From Onchidella celtica (lineage: Eukaryota; Mollusca; Gastropoda; Systellommatophora; Onchidiidae), in contig OZ007582.1 in NCBI GenBank assembly GCA_963931925.1, positions 18,577,818 through 18,641,817 of the forward strand: DNA of 64,000 nucleotides. Direction: 5' to 3'. Shown here piece after piece: positions 1 to 11,700 of the stretch. The translations under genes were made by a program, and so were the position numbers. Each line of letters starts with the position of its first letter. The first letter of the stretch is position 1. The notes under the pieces were generated by a model. The model had not been told where the DNA came from and did no database searches. It saw nothing but the letters and a program-made list of their open reading frames with translations.

Positions 1-3000
1 TTAAATGTTTTTGCTTGTAAGAGGGGAAGCAAATGGTGATAGGTTCCTATTTGTAAAGTGTTCTGTCATTTCATACCACCCATGTATTAGGATATCTTAT
101 ATCATGGGATTGGTAGAAATTATCCCCTAATGAGCACTTATTTCATTTTCTTGGACGGGTTTTTTTGCAATTGCATTTGCATGTTTTGTAAGTTTACCGA
201 AAGCCATAAAATGTCACAACCAATGTCAAGACATTTATTAAACTAGTAATATTTAAATTTCATTTAAGTGAAAAATAATTCAGTTTTTTCTTTTTTAAGC
301 AGACTGAACAAATCCACTGGTTTTCTAACATAACACACACAAAAAAAGGAGAATTTGAATGTATGCAAATGCCTTTTGTTTTCTTGTGAGTTTGATATTT
401 TCTTTTTCTTTTCCTTTTCATCATGGAACCTTACATTATATTTGTATTTCCTTGTGTGTTGAAACTTTGAAAAATTCATTGTATGTTTATAAATGCTCAA
501 ACCAGATTGTAATGCCTGCTGGAACATGAGAGTTTTGATTTCATGGAAATCTTAAGTTAAAAAAAAAAATAGTGCAGGAAGTGAAGACATTAAACAGATA
601 AGATGTAAATTTTAATATACATGTAGTCTTGCCAGGTTCTAATTTTCAAGGCTTACAGTAAGGAAATGAATATCCATCATCTTTCTGTTTCTGCAACTCA
701 GAATTCTTAAGAAAAGTAAGATTAGGAAATGAAATTTATTGTTACCGTTTGGTTGTTCATTGTGTGCTTTTAGAATGATTTTCGTCCCTTCTTCAGATAT
801 TGTGATCATGGCTTGCTTGTGTGCTTGAGAAGGTGTTGAAAGCAGAACTATGCAACCTGTGTAGACTTGACTATTGCTTTGATATCATTTTGTTATCCCG
901 TCAGTATTTATGTGTAACCATTCAATTTTCCCTCTTCTGTGTCCATTCTAATAGAAAGAAATTACATTCAGCAAGCGGGAAAACAAGAAAGAGCTATTGT
1001 GGAGGTTTTAATTTCAGCGAAGTTCATACTCTTATATTTTGCAGGTGGATGTTAATTATCCTTCAGCACAACTATATTATTGGGAAGTTTTCTGTGACAA
1101 AGGGTGAAGTAGCACTAAAGTAGTGTAACAAGCAGAACATCCCTCTTCACTCTCTTTTACTTAAGTTCTTCACAACCATTTTGTTTATCTACTGTTTTTT
1201 TGTTTGTTTGCTCATGAGCACAAGTGTAATCTTTCAATTTCTACCATTACATTCCATATATGACAAATAGTTCAGTGAAATGTTGATGGCTGCACTGTTA
1301 ACAGTCTCTGTCTTATTTTGTTTCTCTCCCTCCTAATATTAATAATATATCAAGACTGATGGACTGAATTTTAAATTAATATTTGATGAAGAAAGAGAAA
1401 CATTTTGGGAAAGAAAGAAATAAAGCAGTGAATCTGCTTCTCAAATTTATATTATTATGCAGAATTAACCGAAGTCTTGGGAACCATACTTGGGATGTTA
1501 AAGAGGTGAGTTCAAAATATCAAATAGGTCACTGTTTCACTCATTTTTCTCTTGTAACATTTTAGAGCCAATCCTCTCTATTGAAAGTAGATTCATTACT
1601 TGAGAGTACTTTGCAAGGAACATGCAAAATAACTGAAAGCGATGATACATGAATAATCATCATGGACTTTCGAAAGATTCTGAATATTCCACTACCTCCA
1701 AAGGGCCATTCCCATCTTTTGCTTTTGAAGGAGAGGAAGGTCTAATCTTTCACGTACTGGGCTGTCCTGGTGTTTATAGTTTTTGCTGTGGGGAGGGCGG
1801 GTGCCTTATTTTGTAACCTGATTTCTACTGAGGCAACATATGTAGCCCTAGTGTTATTATTGAAATGATTCCAGTGGAAGACAATTTGTTATTGCAGTTC
1901 AAAAAGACAACAACCAAAAAACATTCAATTTAAGCAGCGTCATGTTTTCAGTGAATGAATCAGGCGGAGAGAAATACATGTACTAGCAGTTCACTTGCCA
2001 GGAATGCCAAGCAGAATTTGTTAGAAGGATAGATCTAGTAATTGGCTTACATGGTGGATTGTAATTTACAGTTTTCAGAATATCCCTGCAGCACAAGCAG
2101 AAAGGCTTCCCATTAAAATGCATGTTTGAACTGATCCTTCTAATGTGATGTTGAAAATTCATGCCCTCCTGCATTGGCCCGAATTCATTTGATCTTATGC
2201 TGTGTCAGTCATTTCTGTACTCAAAATACATCTGTTTATGCAACTTTTGAATCTGTTTGTGTTCATTTTCATGAGATTGATCATTTGTTTTTGTGCTGGT
2301 TTGTGGTGAAAATACTTGTTTAGGTGAGCAGGCACTTCAGTATCATTGGTCTCAAACATAAAACTGAACCATGTTTTTTTTTTATCTATAGGAACAGAAG
2401 ATACCTGCATTCCTTATCATGTATCTTACTATAGAATAGGAAAGGCAAAAACGTACAGCATGATGAAGCTGTTTAATCTCAGTTTGTTCTTTGTGCATTT
2501 TTTTTCCTTCATTAACTTAACGTTGACCTTTCTAGACTTTTGAGGTTTGTGCCAGAAACCGCCAATGTGCTACTGCCAGTGTAACTGAAGTGAAAGCTGA
2601 TCTTTTTTCCTTGCTGAGATATGCATGGACACAGTCATGCTGCATTTCTTGAATGGGCAATAAAGCCAGAGAAAATGCAATATATACCATTAAAAGATCT
2701 TGCCACTGTTATTTGAAAATGAATAGTGTTTAAGAACTTGGTGTGCTTTGGAATTCTTTTCTCATAAGCAGACTCATGACATTGTTTATTCTTTGATGTA
2801 TCCAAATGGACCAACAATAGAAACGACTGAATTGTTGATGTGTGCAGAATCAAGTATCTGGTAACTTAACCGAAGCTGGTAAAGGACTTCCTGATCTTAA
2901 CAATACCAGTCATGGTTTTAAGAGCTCACAGCCATTCCGGAAAAAATATTGATAATGGTGTTCATTGTTTGCTTTTCCCACTCTCTCCACTGATTTACAC

Positions 3001-3298
3001 AGAAAAGCCGAGCAGTGTAAATTATTTGATATTGGCTGGGGCCTGTTTTATATCGTCTTAGCTGCCCAATTTCTAGAAAGTGAGTAGTAGTCAGTGTGGC
3101 ATATTCAAGGAATTTGCCATCCTGAAATGCATGCACCTGACATTTCACGTCTGTAGTCCTTCATGTGGGCATAAATTTTCACCAACAAATGGAAAAAATG
3201 AGACATTTTACAAACTGAGAGAGAAGTTTAAACAAATGATTGAGAAGTGTTTTGTTTTGTCACCTCAGTGACTTTTGTAGTAGAATTTAAAATACTGC
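1..3298. other. non-coding AT-rich segment, no gene recognised
   Basis: Only short open frames without recognisable domains or splice-flanked exon structure are present. The segment is AT-rich with short homopolymer runs. It could be intergenic, or untranslated or intronic sequence of a gene lying to the left of the window. I see no promoter or RNA gene that can be defended. Confidence 0.5.
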
Positions 3299-3309
3299 AT
3301 GCTTTTATG
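3299..3309 (+). repeat. 5' target-site duplication of RTE copy 1
   Basis: The 11-mer ATGCTTTTATG occurs here and again at 4342-4352, on the two sides of the truncated RTE copy. This is the direct repeat expected from target-primed reverse transcription. Confidence 0.85.
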
Positions 3310-4341
3310 TGGAATCCCAGAGAAGATGGTGAATCTTATCAAGAGCATGTACGAGGGGACAAGTTGCAGAGTCGTACACGATGGTGAGCTTACTGACAGC
3401 TTTGATATCAAGACTGGTGTTAGGCAGGGTTGTTTGCTGTCCCCATTTCTGTTTATTCTGGTGATTGATTGGCTTATGAAAGAAACCACCAATGGAGGAA
3501 GAAATGGCATACAATGGACCCCATGGACACAGCTGGACGATCTAGATTTTGCAGATGACTTGGCACTATTGTCGCACACACACGACCAGATGCAAGCAAA
3601 GACTACAGCTCTAAACAAAATTTCAGAATCTATTGGATTGAGGATACATCCTGCGAAGTCGAAGGTCCTAAAAATTGTTGCACCCCCAAGCGAACAAGTC
3701 AAAGTAGGAGATCAACCACTGGAAGATGTAGAGTCCTTCTGCTATCTTGGTAGTATCATTGACAATAAGGGAGGAACAGAGGCAGAAGTCAAAGCACGAA
3801 TTGGAAAGGCACAGGCAGCTTTCACATCCTTAAGCAAGATTTGGAGAACCAAGGATATATCTCTAAAAACAAAGCTGAGGATATTCAACTCGAACGTGAA
3901 GTCAGTCCTGTTGTATGGATGTGAGACTTGGAATGCGTCCCAGGCCTGCATAAAGAGAATCCAAGTTTTCATCAACAGATGTTTGAGGAAGCTACTTAAG
4001 ATCAGATGGACAGACAAGGTCAGCAATGAAATTGTTTGGAAAAGAACAAGACAGAGCCCAGTCAGAGAGGAAATTGGTAGGAGGCGATGGAGATGGATCG
4101 GCCACACTCTCAGGAGGCCAGGAAACAGCATCGCGAAGAAGGTATTGGATTGGAATCCCCAGGGCAAGAGATCAAGAGGAAGGCCGCGCGGAATGTGGAG
4201 AAGAGCCAGAGAAAATGATGTGCAACGAAGCGGAAAGACTTGGAATAATGTAAAGAGACTGGCCCATGATAGAGAGGGATGGAAAGTGTTTGTTGGTGGC
4301 CTATACCCTGATCCAGGGTGAGAAAGGCAATGATGATGATG
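3310..4341 (+). mobile_element. RTE-like LINE, copy 1, 5'-truncated
   Basis: This is a 5'-truncated copy of the RTE-like (BovB/RTE-type) non-LTR retrotransposon whose complete form lies at 20778-24023. It begins inside the reverse transcriptase, at the residues Ile-Pro-Glu-Lys-Met of the palm region, and runs without a break through the F-A-D-D active site, thumb and C-terminal region to the stop at 4319-4321. After the stop come only about a dozen bases and a short ATG/TGA trinucleotide run, as in the other two copies. Perfect 11-bp target duplications flank it. The apparent start methionine of the 340-aa frame (3299) lies in the host target duplication, so this frame is not a gene of its own. 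It differs from copy 2 by scattered substitutions, for example Asn for Ser before Gly-Gly-Arg-Asn, and Glu-Gln-Val-Lys for Ala-Gln-Val-Arg. Confidence 0.93.
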
Positions 4342-4352
4342 ATGCTTTTATG
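4342..4352 (+). repeat. 3' target-site duplication of RTE copy 1
   Basis: Second copy of the 11-mer ATGCTTTTATG, directly after the trinucleotide tail of the LINE. Confidence 0.85.
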
Positions 4353-7348
4353 AGCATGTTTGTGTATTTAGGTGCAAAGTTTATGGATTTGCTGTGTGTA
4401 ACAACTTTCTGTGTGAAATCATTGAGCCGTATACTAGAGGCATTTTAAGCTTGGATCAAATCTATAATAAATTACATGTATTACATGTACAGTATTGGTT
4501 GTGAATGCAGGAACTGGCTGAACAAAGAATAGAAAACGCTTTCCAATTTGTGGGTATGGCAGTGGCCATGCTGTACTTCACCACATTGTGCCTGGCCTCA
4601 CACAGCACTGGCACACAAAGGAGGTTACATCAGATTTAATTTAGGAAGGGAAATGGAAGATCATTGACTTGGGTTTTGAAGGATTTGTGAGAGATTGCAG
4701 TAGCAAGGAGGAAGGAATATGAGTATGACTTAGTTTGAAGTGACTGAGAAAAAACAGTCCATAATCTCATTTTGTCCTCATATCTTGGGGAAAATATTAA
4801 TCGCCAAAAATTTGTTTGTCCACGCCAGGCCTGCCTTGAGCGAAATGGTGATGACTAACAGTGTGGATTCAGTACTTCCCCACACATCACATATGATTAA
4901 CCAATTTTCTATTTGAACAGGTTAAGGAAGGAAAAAGTTAACAAAAGATTGAAATGTTTTGCTTCAATAGCTAACCTGACAGTTTCAGGTGGTGCACCAG
5001 ATGGAACTTTTCAAAAGTCAAAACCTCGACAATGAACCATAGTGTGTTTAGCAGTGATATTGCATTCACCTTCCTTCAGGCTTTCCTAGAGGATAGAAAG
5101 ACCTCTAGCACATGGTACACAATCCACAAAAGAACTAATGGGTATACAAAATTTAATAATAATACAGATGAAAGGAATTTTATTGATGTTGAGAACTACC
5201 TTGTACCTGCCACTAGGTTGCTGGAATGGGGAATTTTCTCATTCTGTGCAGAAAATGTTACTCAAAATCAGGCCACAGTCAGATACAAAAAACAGTGCCA
5301 TAAGGTTTAGTGTGAAATAAAGCCCATGCAAACTTTCAAATGCTGTAAATTCAACAGACAGTTTTCAAGAAAATTGATGTTGAGCTTGTTCATTCAGGAA
5401 AAAAAAAAAGACGCACTCTAGTAGCTGTTACGCATTAAAATGGATATATTTGTGATGTTACGTGAATTATAATGTATTAGAATATTTGCAATCCTTGAAT
5501 AAAAAAGACAGAAATTGGAAGACTTAAAAAATTTTTCTTTGGAATGCCTCAGATGAAACAGAGATGAAGTGTCAAAAAGAGTAAAGTTGTGCATTTCAGT
5601 AGGTAGTCCAAACTGCTAAGCTAAAGGGGTGAAATGCTGTTCAGGCATAATTTTAGGCCAACATTACAAGGCTGCTAGTGTTACTGCTGTGTGTTTATGT
5701 AAAGCGGCATGCGTCCTACAGCAAAATAAACTTCAGTTCTTCCACTGTAAAAATAAATTGCATGTATTACTATTTTTTTGTATTGTTTAATGTGTTTAAC
5801 TATGTACAACTATTGAAGACATGGTATTGCTGTTTTCGCTGTGAGCTGCGCGTTCCTATTTGACCCCCAAATAACAAAGGATCACAGAGCATCGCGCCGA
5901 AGCGCAAGTGTTTGAAAATAACTCACTCAAAATTCAATGTACTTTTTTCATCATGTTTGGAGTTGAAATTCCTTTAAAAATCATTTGTTGAAAGGTTTGT
6001 TGACAGAGAAACTGGCATTAACTTGAATAGATCAGGATCAAAATTATACACAAATGAACCTCAGTCTTTGTACATGTATTATTTAAGGGTATGCCAAAGT
6101 CAGACATGAGGCATGTTTCGGCACAAAGCGCTGACTTTTCAACCCACCAAATGCTTGATTTCATCACCTTTTTCTGAAGTTCAGTGTTAAGTTAGTGGCT
6201 TAACACAGTTGACCTCCTTGTCAATTAAAAAAGAACTATTTTTTTATCTCCCTTGTAAGAGTTCACAAAAAATTGATGCTGGATGAAGTTTGATGGCCAG
6301 AAAAAGTAAGATGAGATGATTGTACATGTATTACATTTGTAGGCCCTACCCCTCGAAAAAACTTGAGCGTAATGTACACCCCCTTGACCTGGAAAGTGAG
6401 AATTTTCAATGCTGTGACTCGATAAACTGTCATGTCGTGGGCGGTCAAAGTTGGACTGTCATGCAATTTGCAAAGGTAGCAAATTCGAAGTGTTTTTTTC
6501 ACTTTTGATAATGCCATAACTTTCAAAGCCTTAAGTTTAAGCCAGAATAGTTAATTTGGTATCAAAATTCTTGGAAAAGCAAGCTCCATCAGATTGGACA
6601 ATAACTAGTGAGATGTGATAAAAAGTAAAAATCAGTTTGGACTGCCGGTACCTAATTTCAGTTCTTATAGGAGACAATTTCAGCATGTTTTCAATATTGT
6701 CACTTACAGGGCACTTTTCCAATCATGCTGAGGACAACATTGCAATTTTAAATAACATTACGGTACATAGCAGTTAACACAATTTTTCATACCACTCCTC
6801 TATCTCGATGTGTCAACCTCTTTATGGACAATACCCTATTCAATATACATACAGTATATAAGAATGGAACAAAAGCCTCAAAATTCTTGCACCCATCCCA
6901 CACCACATGCATACAATGTGCACTGTATACATGTATATATTATATACAGGTAAAGTATTTCTGAGTTTATGGTAACACATGTGCCCAAAACAGTTTGAAC
7001 AGTCAGCGTAAATTCTTGTGCCACTCCCATTGCCTCAGTATGTGTCAAGTTTTTGATGCAAAACTGTGTGTGCATCACAGTTCACACTGCTACAGGGATG
7101 TAGGTTGCCAAGTTTAGGATAGAAAACTGAATATCTTTGTTCTATTGTATGTTGATCTGGTTCACTGCAACAGTGTTACATGTATAATGTAACAGTTACA
7201 CGCATGGGTAGCTTTCATTTGGTTTTTTTTTCGTTTTTACCAGAAAGGCCACTTCACACCTTCTGCTAGTGAGACATCTGTTCCACTTTTCTAGCGTACT
7301 GTTCTGAATAACACGTCCAAGGGAACTTGCTTTACAAAAACATCATAT
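4353..7348. other. non-coding segment, no gene recognised
   Basis: No open frame with a recognisable domain is present. Several TACATGTA-type short palindromes occur, for example near 4478-4492 and 6322-6336. I see nothing else that can be named. Confidence 0.5.
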
Positions 7349-7751
7349 CAGACCTCCCAACTGTTCCCAGTGTCCTGTACATGCACTTGTTTACATGTAT
7401 TTTGAACAGGACTGACCTGTATTTAGGGTATTGGAGGGACGTGAGAAATAAGTGCATACAGTGTAAATTTTTTTTTTGCCAAAAAGAAATGCTTTCCAGC
7501 TTTGAGGATAAAGGCCAGTTCGGTATACGGTAAGGTGCTGTACTTTGGTAACAGGAACTTGAGTAAGCACATTATACACTGACTGCGTACTACATGTAAA
7601 AGAGTACCGTGTGTGATCTGTGAAGTATGTCACAGTATGTTGTGTATTGTTTTCTTTCTATGGAAATCGTAACTCACTGTTAGTGTCAGTTCGTCTTTGT
7701 AACAATACATTCCCCTTGAGACGTCTCTTATTTAAGTGTTCATTTAGGTCT
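7349..7751 (+). mobile_element. short inverted-repeat element, CAGACCTGCCAACT family, diverged copy
   Basis: Starts with CAGACCTCCCAACTG and shares, in the same order, several blocks with the copy at 10722-11059. These are a 'GTATTTAGGGT' block, a 'TTTGAGGATAAAGGCCAGTT' block, a 'GTGATCTGTGAAGT' block and a 'CCTTGAGACGTCTCTTATT' block. The right end (near TTTAGGTCT) is degenerate. It encodes nothing recognisable. The family is probably a non-autonomous DNA transposon; the superfamily is not certain because no clean target duplication is visible. Confidence 0.6.
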
Positions 7752-8503
7752 AATAGTATACACAGCGCATGTTCATAATTCTGTGATCGGACACAACTGG
7801 CTATCTTCATTTTTCCTGTAACATCCCAAGACTGGTGACCTGATGTGTATACCTTGCTGGCCGTGTTCAGCACAGACAATTGCATCACTGAATCACGAAA
7901 GAAAAGGTTCATTTACACATTCCGGTTCTTAACATTTTGAAATTTTTGCAAAGCATGGTGCGGATCATACACAGGACATCTTTCCATCGAAGCCTAGCTG
8001 GATTACCAAACTGTGTTTGTTTTTGTTTTTTTGCTGGATCACTGCCCTGGCATTTGTACGGGGCCTCTGTGGTTGTTTTTGTTTTTTTCTTCTGATTTCT
8101 TGAGTTGTTTCTTTCTCGTTTGTCTGCCATCTCCATTGTCATCTTCTTAGCCCTCAAAAGGGCTGTACCAACTTGTGAGACTGCCATGTAATACATGGAC
8201 TTGGACAGATCTGTACCATGCATATTTTTGTACTTTGTATCTGTTGTGTTGCTTGATTGTCTGTAAAATTTACAATGCTGTTCCGTCACTGTAGTGAGGT
8301 ATAAACTTCTAGTCAGTGGAGAGAAAATAAAATGAGAACATTTTGTCGGTCGGGAAGGCACAATGGGTAGGCCCTGTTTGGTAAGTATTTGCTAGTCTTG
8401 TGGTAGGCATCTGATATAATATCAGTAGGTATAATAATGATTAGTGGTTGTTATGTGATACCTGTACCGGTATATTGACTTCCTGTGTACACTCTCTTGA
8501 CAG
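7752..8503. promoter_or_regulatory. upstream region of profilin, probable 5' intron or promoter
   Basis: No coding exon is seen. The end at 8490-8503 reads as a pyrimidine-rich tract followed by GACAG, a good splice acceptor 18 bases before the profilin ATG. The segment may therefore be a 5'-UTR intron whose leader exon lies further left. I found no convincing TATA box close to the gene. Confidence 0.3.
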
Positions 8504-8521
8504 ATATTCAAATAAAGCAAG

Positions 8522-8719
8522 ATGTCTTGGACAGCATATGTACAGAACTTGGAAGCCGGCAAAGGCAAATGTAAATATGCAGCAATCTATGGGAAGCAAG
8601 GAGGTGTATGGGCTGAATCGGCAGACAAATCTGACTTCCCCATCACCCCAGAAGATGTAGCTTCTGCCACAAGAGCTATTGTCAGCCAAGACATGGGCAT
8701 TATGGGCACAGGGTTGAAG
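8522..8719 (+). CDS. profilin coding exon 1
   Basis: 66 codons from the ATG to Gly-Thr-Gly-Leu-Lys, followed by the donor GTTAGT at 8720. The exon ends on a codon boundary (phase 0). Confidence 0.93.
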
Positions 8720-11700
8720 GTTAGTCATGGCATTTTGCATGTAGGGAGTTAATCCATGTGGTGGTTCAGTCTTATGCGATCCAACTGCGACTTCAAACTG
8801 CTGTAGTACTACTAAGAATTGCTTCTCACGTTTGAAATTTTTTGTCTCTTTTCCTAAAAACTGAAATTCAATTTGTGATAGGCCTATGGAAAAATAGCAT
8901 AAAAACCACAGAAAAACTGTTTATAAGCAAAGTCAAAATTGGGCAAAAAGAAAAGGTCGTATGTTGCAAAACCCCGCGTGAGAAATAAAACCCAAACAAT
9001 ACAAAGCAAACTAAAGAGAAGACAGAAAATACACAAAATTTTCGGCTTTCACCTTTTTCAAGTGAAAAAAAAAATATTTAGTAAACTGTTTCACTTCGTT
9101 CTGTTAAATTTTTTTTTTTTTTTTCACTTGAAAAAGGCGAAAGCCGAAAATTTTGTGTATTTTCTGTCTACTCTTTAGTTTGCTTTGTATTTGGGTTTTA
9201 TTTCTCACGCGGGGTTTTGCAACATACGAACTTTTCTTTTTGCCCAATTTTGACTATGGAAAAATAGATGAATTTGGGTAATCAGTTACTGAGTAACCAT
9301 AAAGTCCTAACCTCGACCCTCCATCAGCCCTCCCGGTGATCAAGTCCAGTAAGACCTGGTCACTCGCTTTTAAATGCTGCTTGTGTTTGGCTCACACAAG
9401 ACCGATCATTCACTAAGTGTCACTGATGACCGGGTCAAATAAGACCCAATCACAGGAAAATTTAATGCAAATTTTCATTGTTTCAAAGGGCAAACTTCAT
9501 GTAACGTTAAGACAGCAGCCATGACATGTTCACACAGCATGCTCGGCAATGGGTGGCAAAAGAATGACAGTCTTGCCAGAATGGCTCTCCTCAAGTGATC
9601 AGATACAATCCAATCACCAGAGCATATTAACTAAAAGCATTCATGGCCCCACGAGTTCATGCATTCTCAGACAGTAGCCTACCTAGAGGGTCAAGTCTCA
9701 AATTCTGGGAGTATGTGTTCATCACTCAGCAGAACCTCTGTAGACCAGCACCTAAACACTGTCATAATCAGGAATTGTTTTCTTTTAGGGGGTATCTATT
9801 CTGGCCTCTAGGTAGAGGCCTGAATAGAGTAACACTAACAGGGGGGTGTTTGGTCTATTCAGGCCTCTAGAGGCCCGAATAGAATAATTTGGGCCTTGGG
9901 GGGGAGGGAGGAGGTTATCTATTTGGGCTTCTAGAGGCCTGAATAGAGCTGGCCTTTCTTTTAAATTCATGTCAGAAATCATGCAGGGCACAATATTGCT
10001 GTAATGGAGCTCATGTAGACCTACTGTAAAGTCTGATTTAGAAGTGATACTCTTTGAACAATAAGGGAAAGGGATATGAAACTTCAAATATATATGTTGC
10101 AAATACTGTTGTTAAATTTGACTATGGACAGTTCCTAATAGTTAAATATTACTATGGACAGTTACAGAGAGTTAAATATGTCTATGGACAGTTACAGAGA
10201 GTTAAATATGACTGGACAGTTACAGAGAGTTAAATATGACTATGGACAGTTACAAAGAGTTAATTAATTATAATATGACTATGTACAGTTTTTTTATAAG
10301 ATTTCTATTGGTTTCAGATTGGAGGCAGAATTGGCTTCACCTGCTTGCGCTTGGAGCCAGAGATTCTTATCTGCCAAGGCAAAGGAGATAACAAAGATTA
10401 CAGTCTTGTCTTTGCTGTGTCAAGTAAGTGTCAGTGTGTCCCATTCTCACTGTGGAAAGGGCATAGGTGGTGGGGTTAGGTTGAGTTAGGTTGGGTTGAC
10501 TCATATGATTGAAATTATTGTTTTCAAAATTCATGAAATATACAAGTTTTTAATGGTGTCACTGTGCATGCCATGGTATGAAACAGAATCAGTTGATTCT
10601 AATAACTTTTATTAATACACTGTAAAAAGATTTGGGAGGCGGTAGAACTGGGTGTGCAATGTGATGTGAACACCACTTGTCTTCTGATACTTTTGGTGTA
10701 AAGGACATGAATTGTCAAAGTACAGACCTGCCAACTGCCCATTATTTTACAGGACTGCCCTATATAAATGTAGGGTTTCAGAAGGATCTATTCTGAGGAA
10801 TACATTTTTTCTAGTGAAACAGAAATTCTGCCTGGTTTGAGGTTAAAAGCCAATCCATTGAAGTGCAATGTAGTGGTGACAGTATGTTCATTATACTACA
10901 TGAAAAATTGAAGGACATTGTGACCTGTGAAGTGTGTTGGTGTTTTGTATCAGTTGTGGTCTCCTCCCATGGAAATTCCAACTACAGCATACCCATAGGA
11001 AATGGCTAAACATGCCCCTTGAGGTGTCCCTTATTGGTTATTTAGTTGGCAGGTCTGTGACTATAACTTTATGCAAGTGGAGATATTGCTTGAGTAATTT
11101 ATTTTGAAAAACCATATCTTGGTTTTCATGTGTTCTTTTCGACTTGATCAGCTCTGAACATATTCAATGAAAAGGAATAAAGAAGGGCTGTTGATGCGTT
11201 GGCCAATATACCTTTTGATTCACTGGTACATGTATTGTGATTTTTTGAAATTCAAATCCTTATGATAAAACTGGCACAGACTGAGAATTTCCCACAACAT
11301 TGATTTAGCAAAATCCTAAAAATCACGCAAGTTGATTCTTGAATGGGCACAATCCAAGCAGATCTAGATTAATAATTGTAAACACAGCTGGGGAAAATTC
11401 CAACCAGCTGACTGTGATGTAAGGAAATGAGCAGTGGAATTGAGTGAAAAGCCACACACACACACACACACAAAAAAACATGTAATGTATTAATAGATGG
11501 GCTGAAGTTCTTGGAAATTATGAAAACTTTAATGGCATGCATCTGTTACTGTAAGCATCACCATGCACAACATTGAATCATATAACAGTTTACTGACTAG
11601 AGGGCTTAGTTTTGGGGCTGGCAGTTTGTCCTACAGGCTTAGCTTTTTTTTTTAATATATAAATATAGTTAATGGACAGTTTACTGACTGAAGGACCAGA

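Noticed and set aside
821..1123. 100-aa open frame at the left end of the window
   Set aside because: No recognisable domain, no supporting splice sites, AT-rich codon mix typical of chance ORFs.
3265..3702. Long - strand open frames over the LINE copies (also at 22891-24110 and 32522-33704)
   Set aside because: They are antisense shadows of the reverse transcriptase; the same frames recur in all three copies because the copies are nearly identical.
8939..9178. 79-aa open frame rich in Lys and Phe
   Set aside because: It lies across the near-perfect palindrome and its two halves are reverse complements of each other; composition and position explain it.
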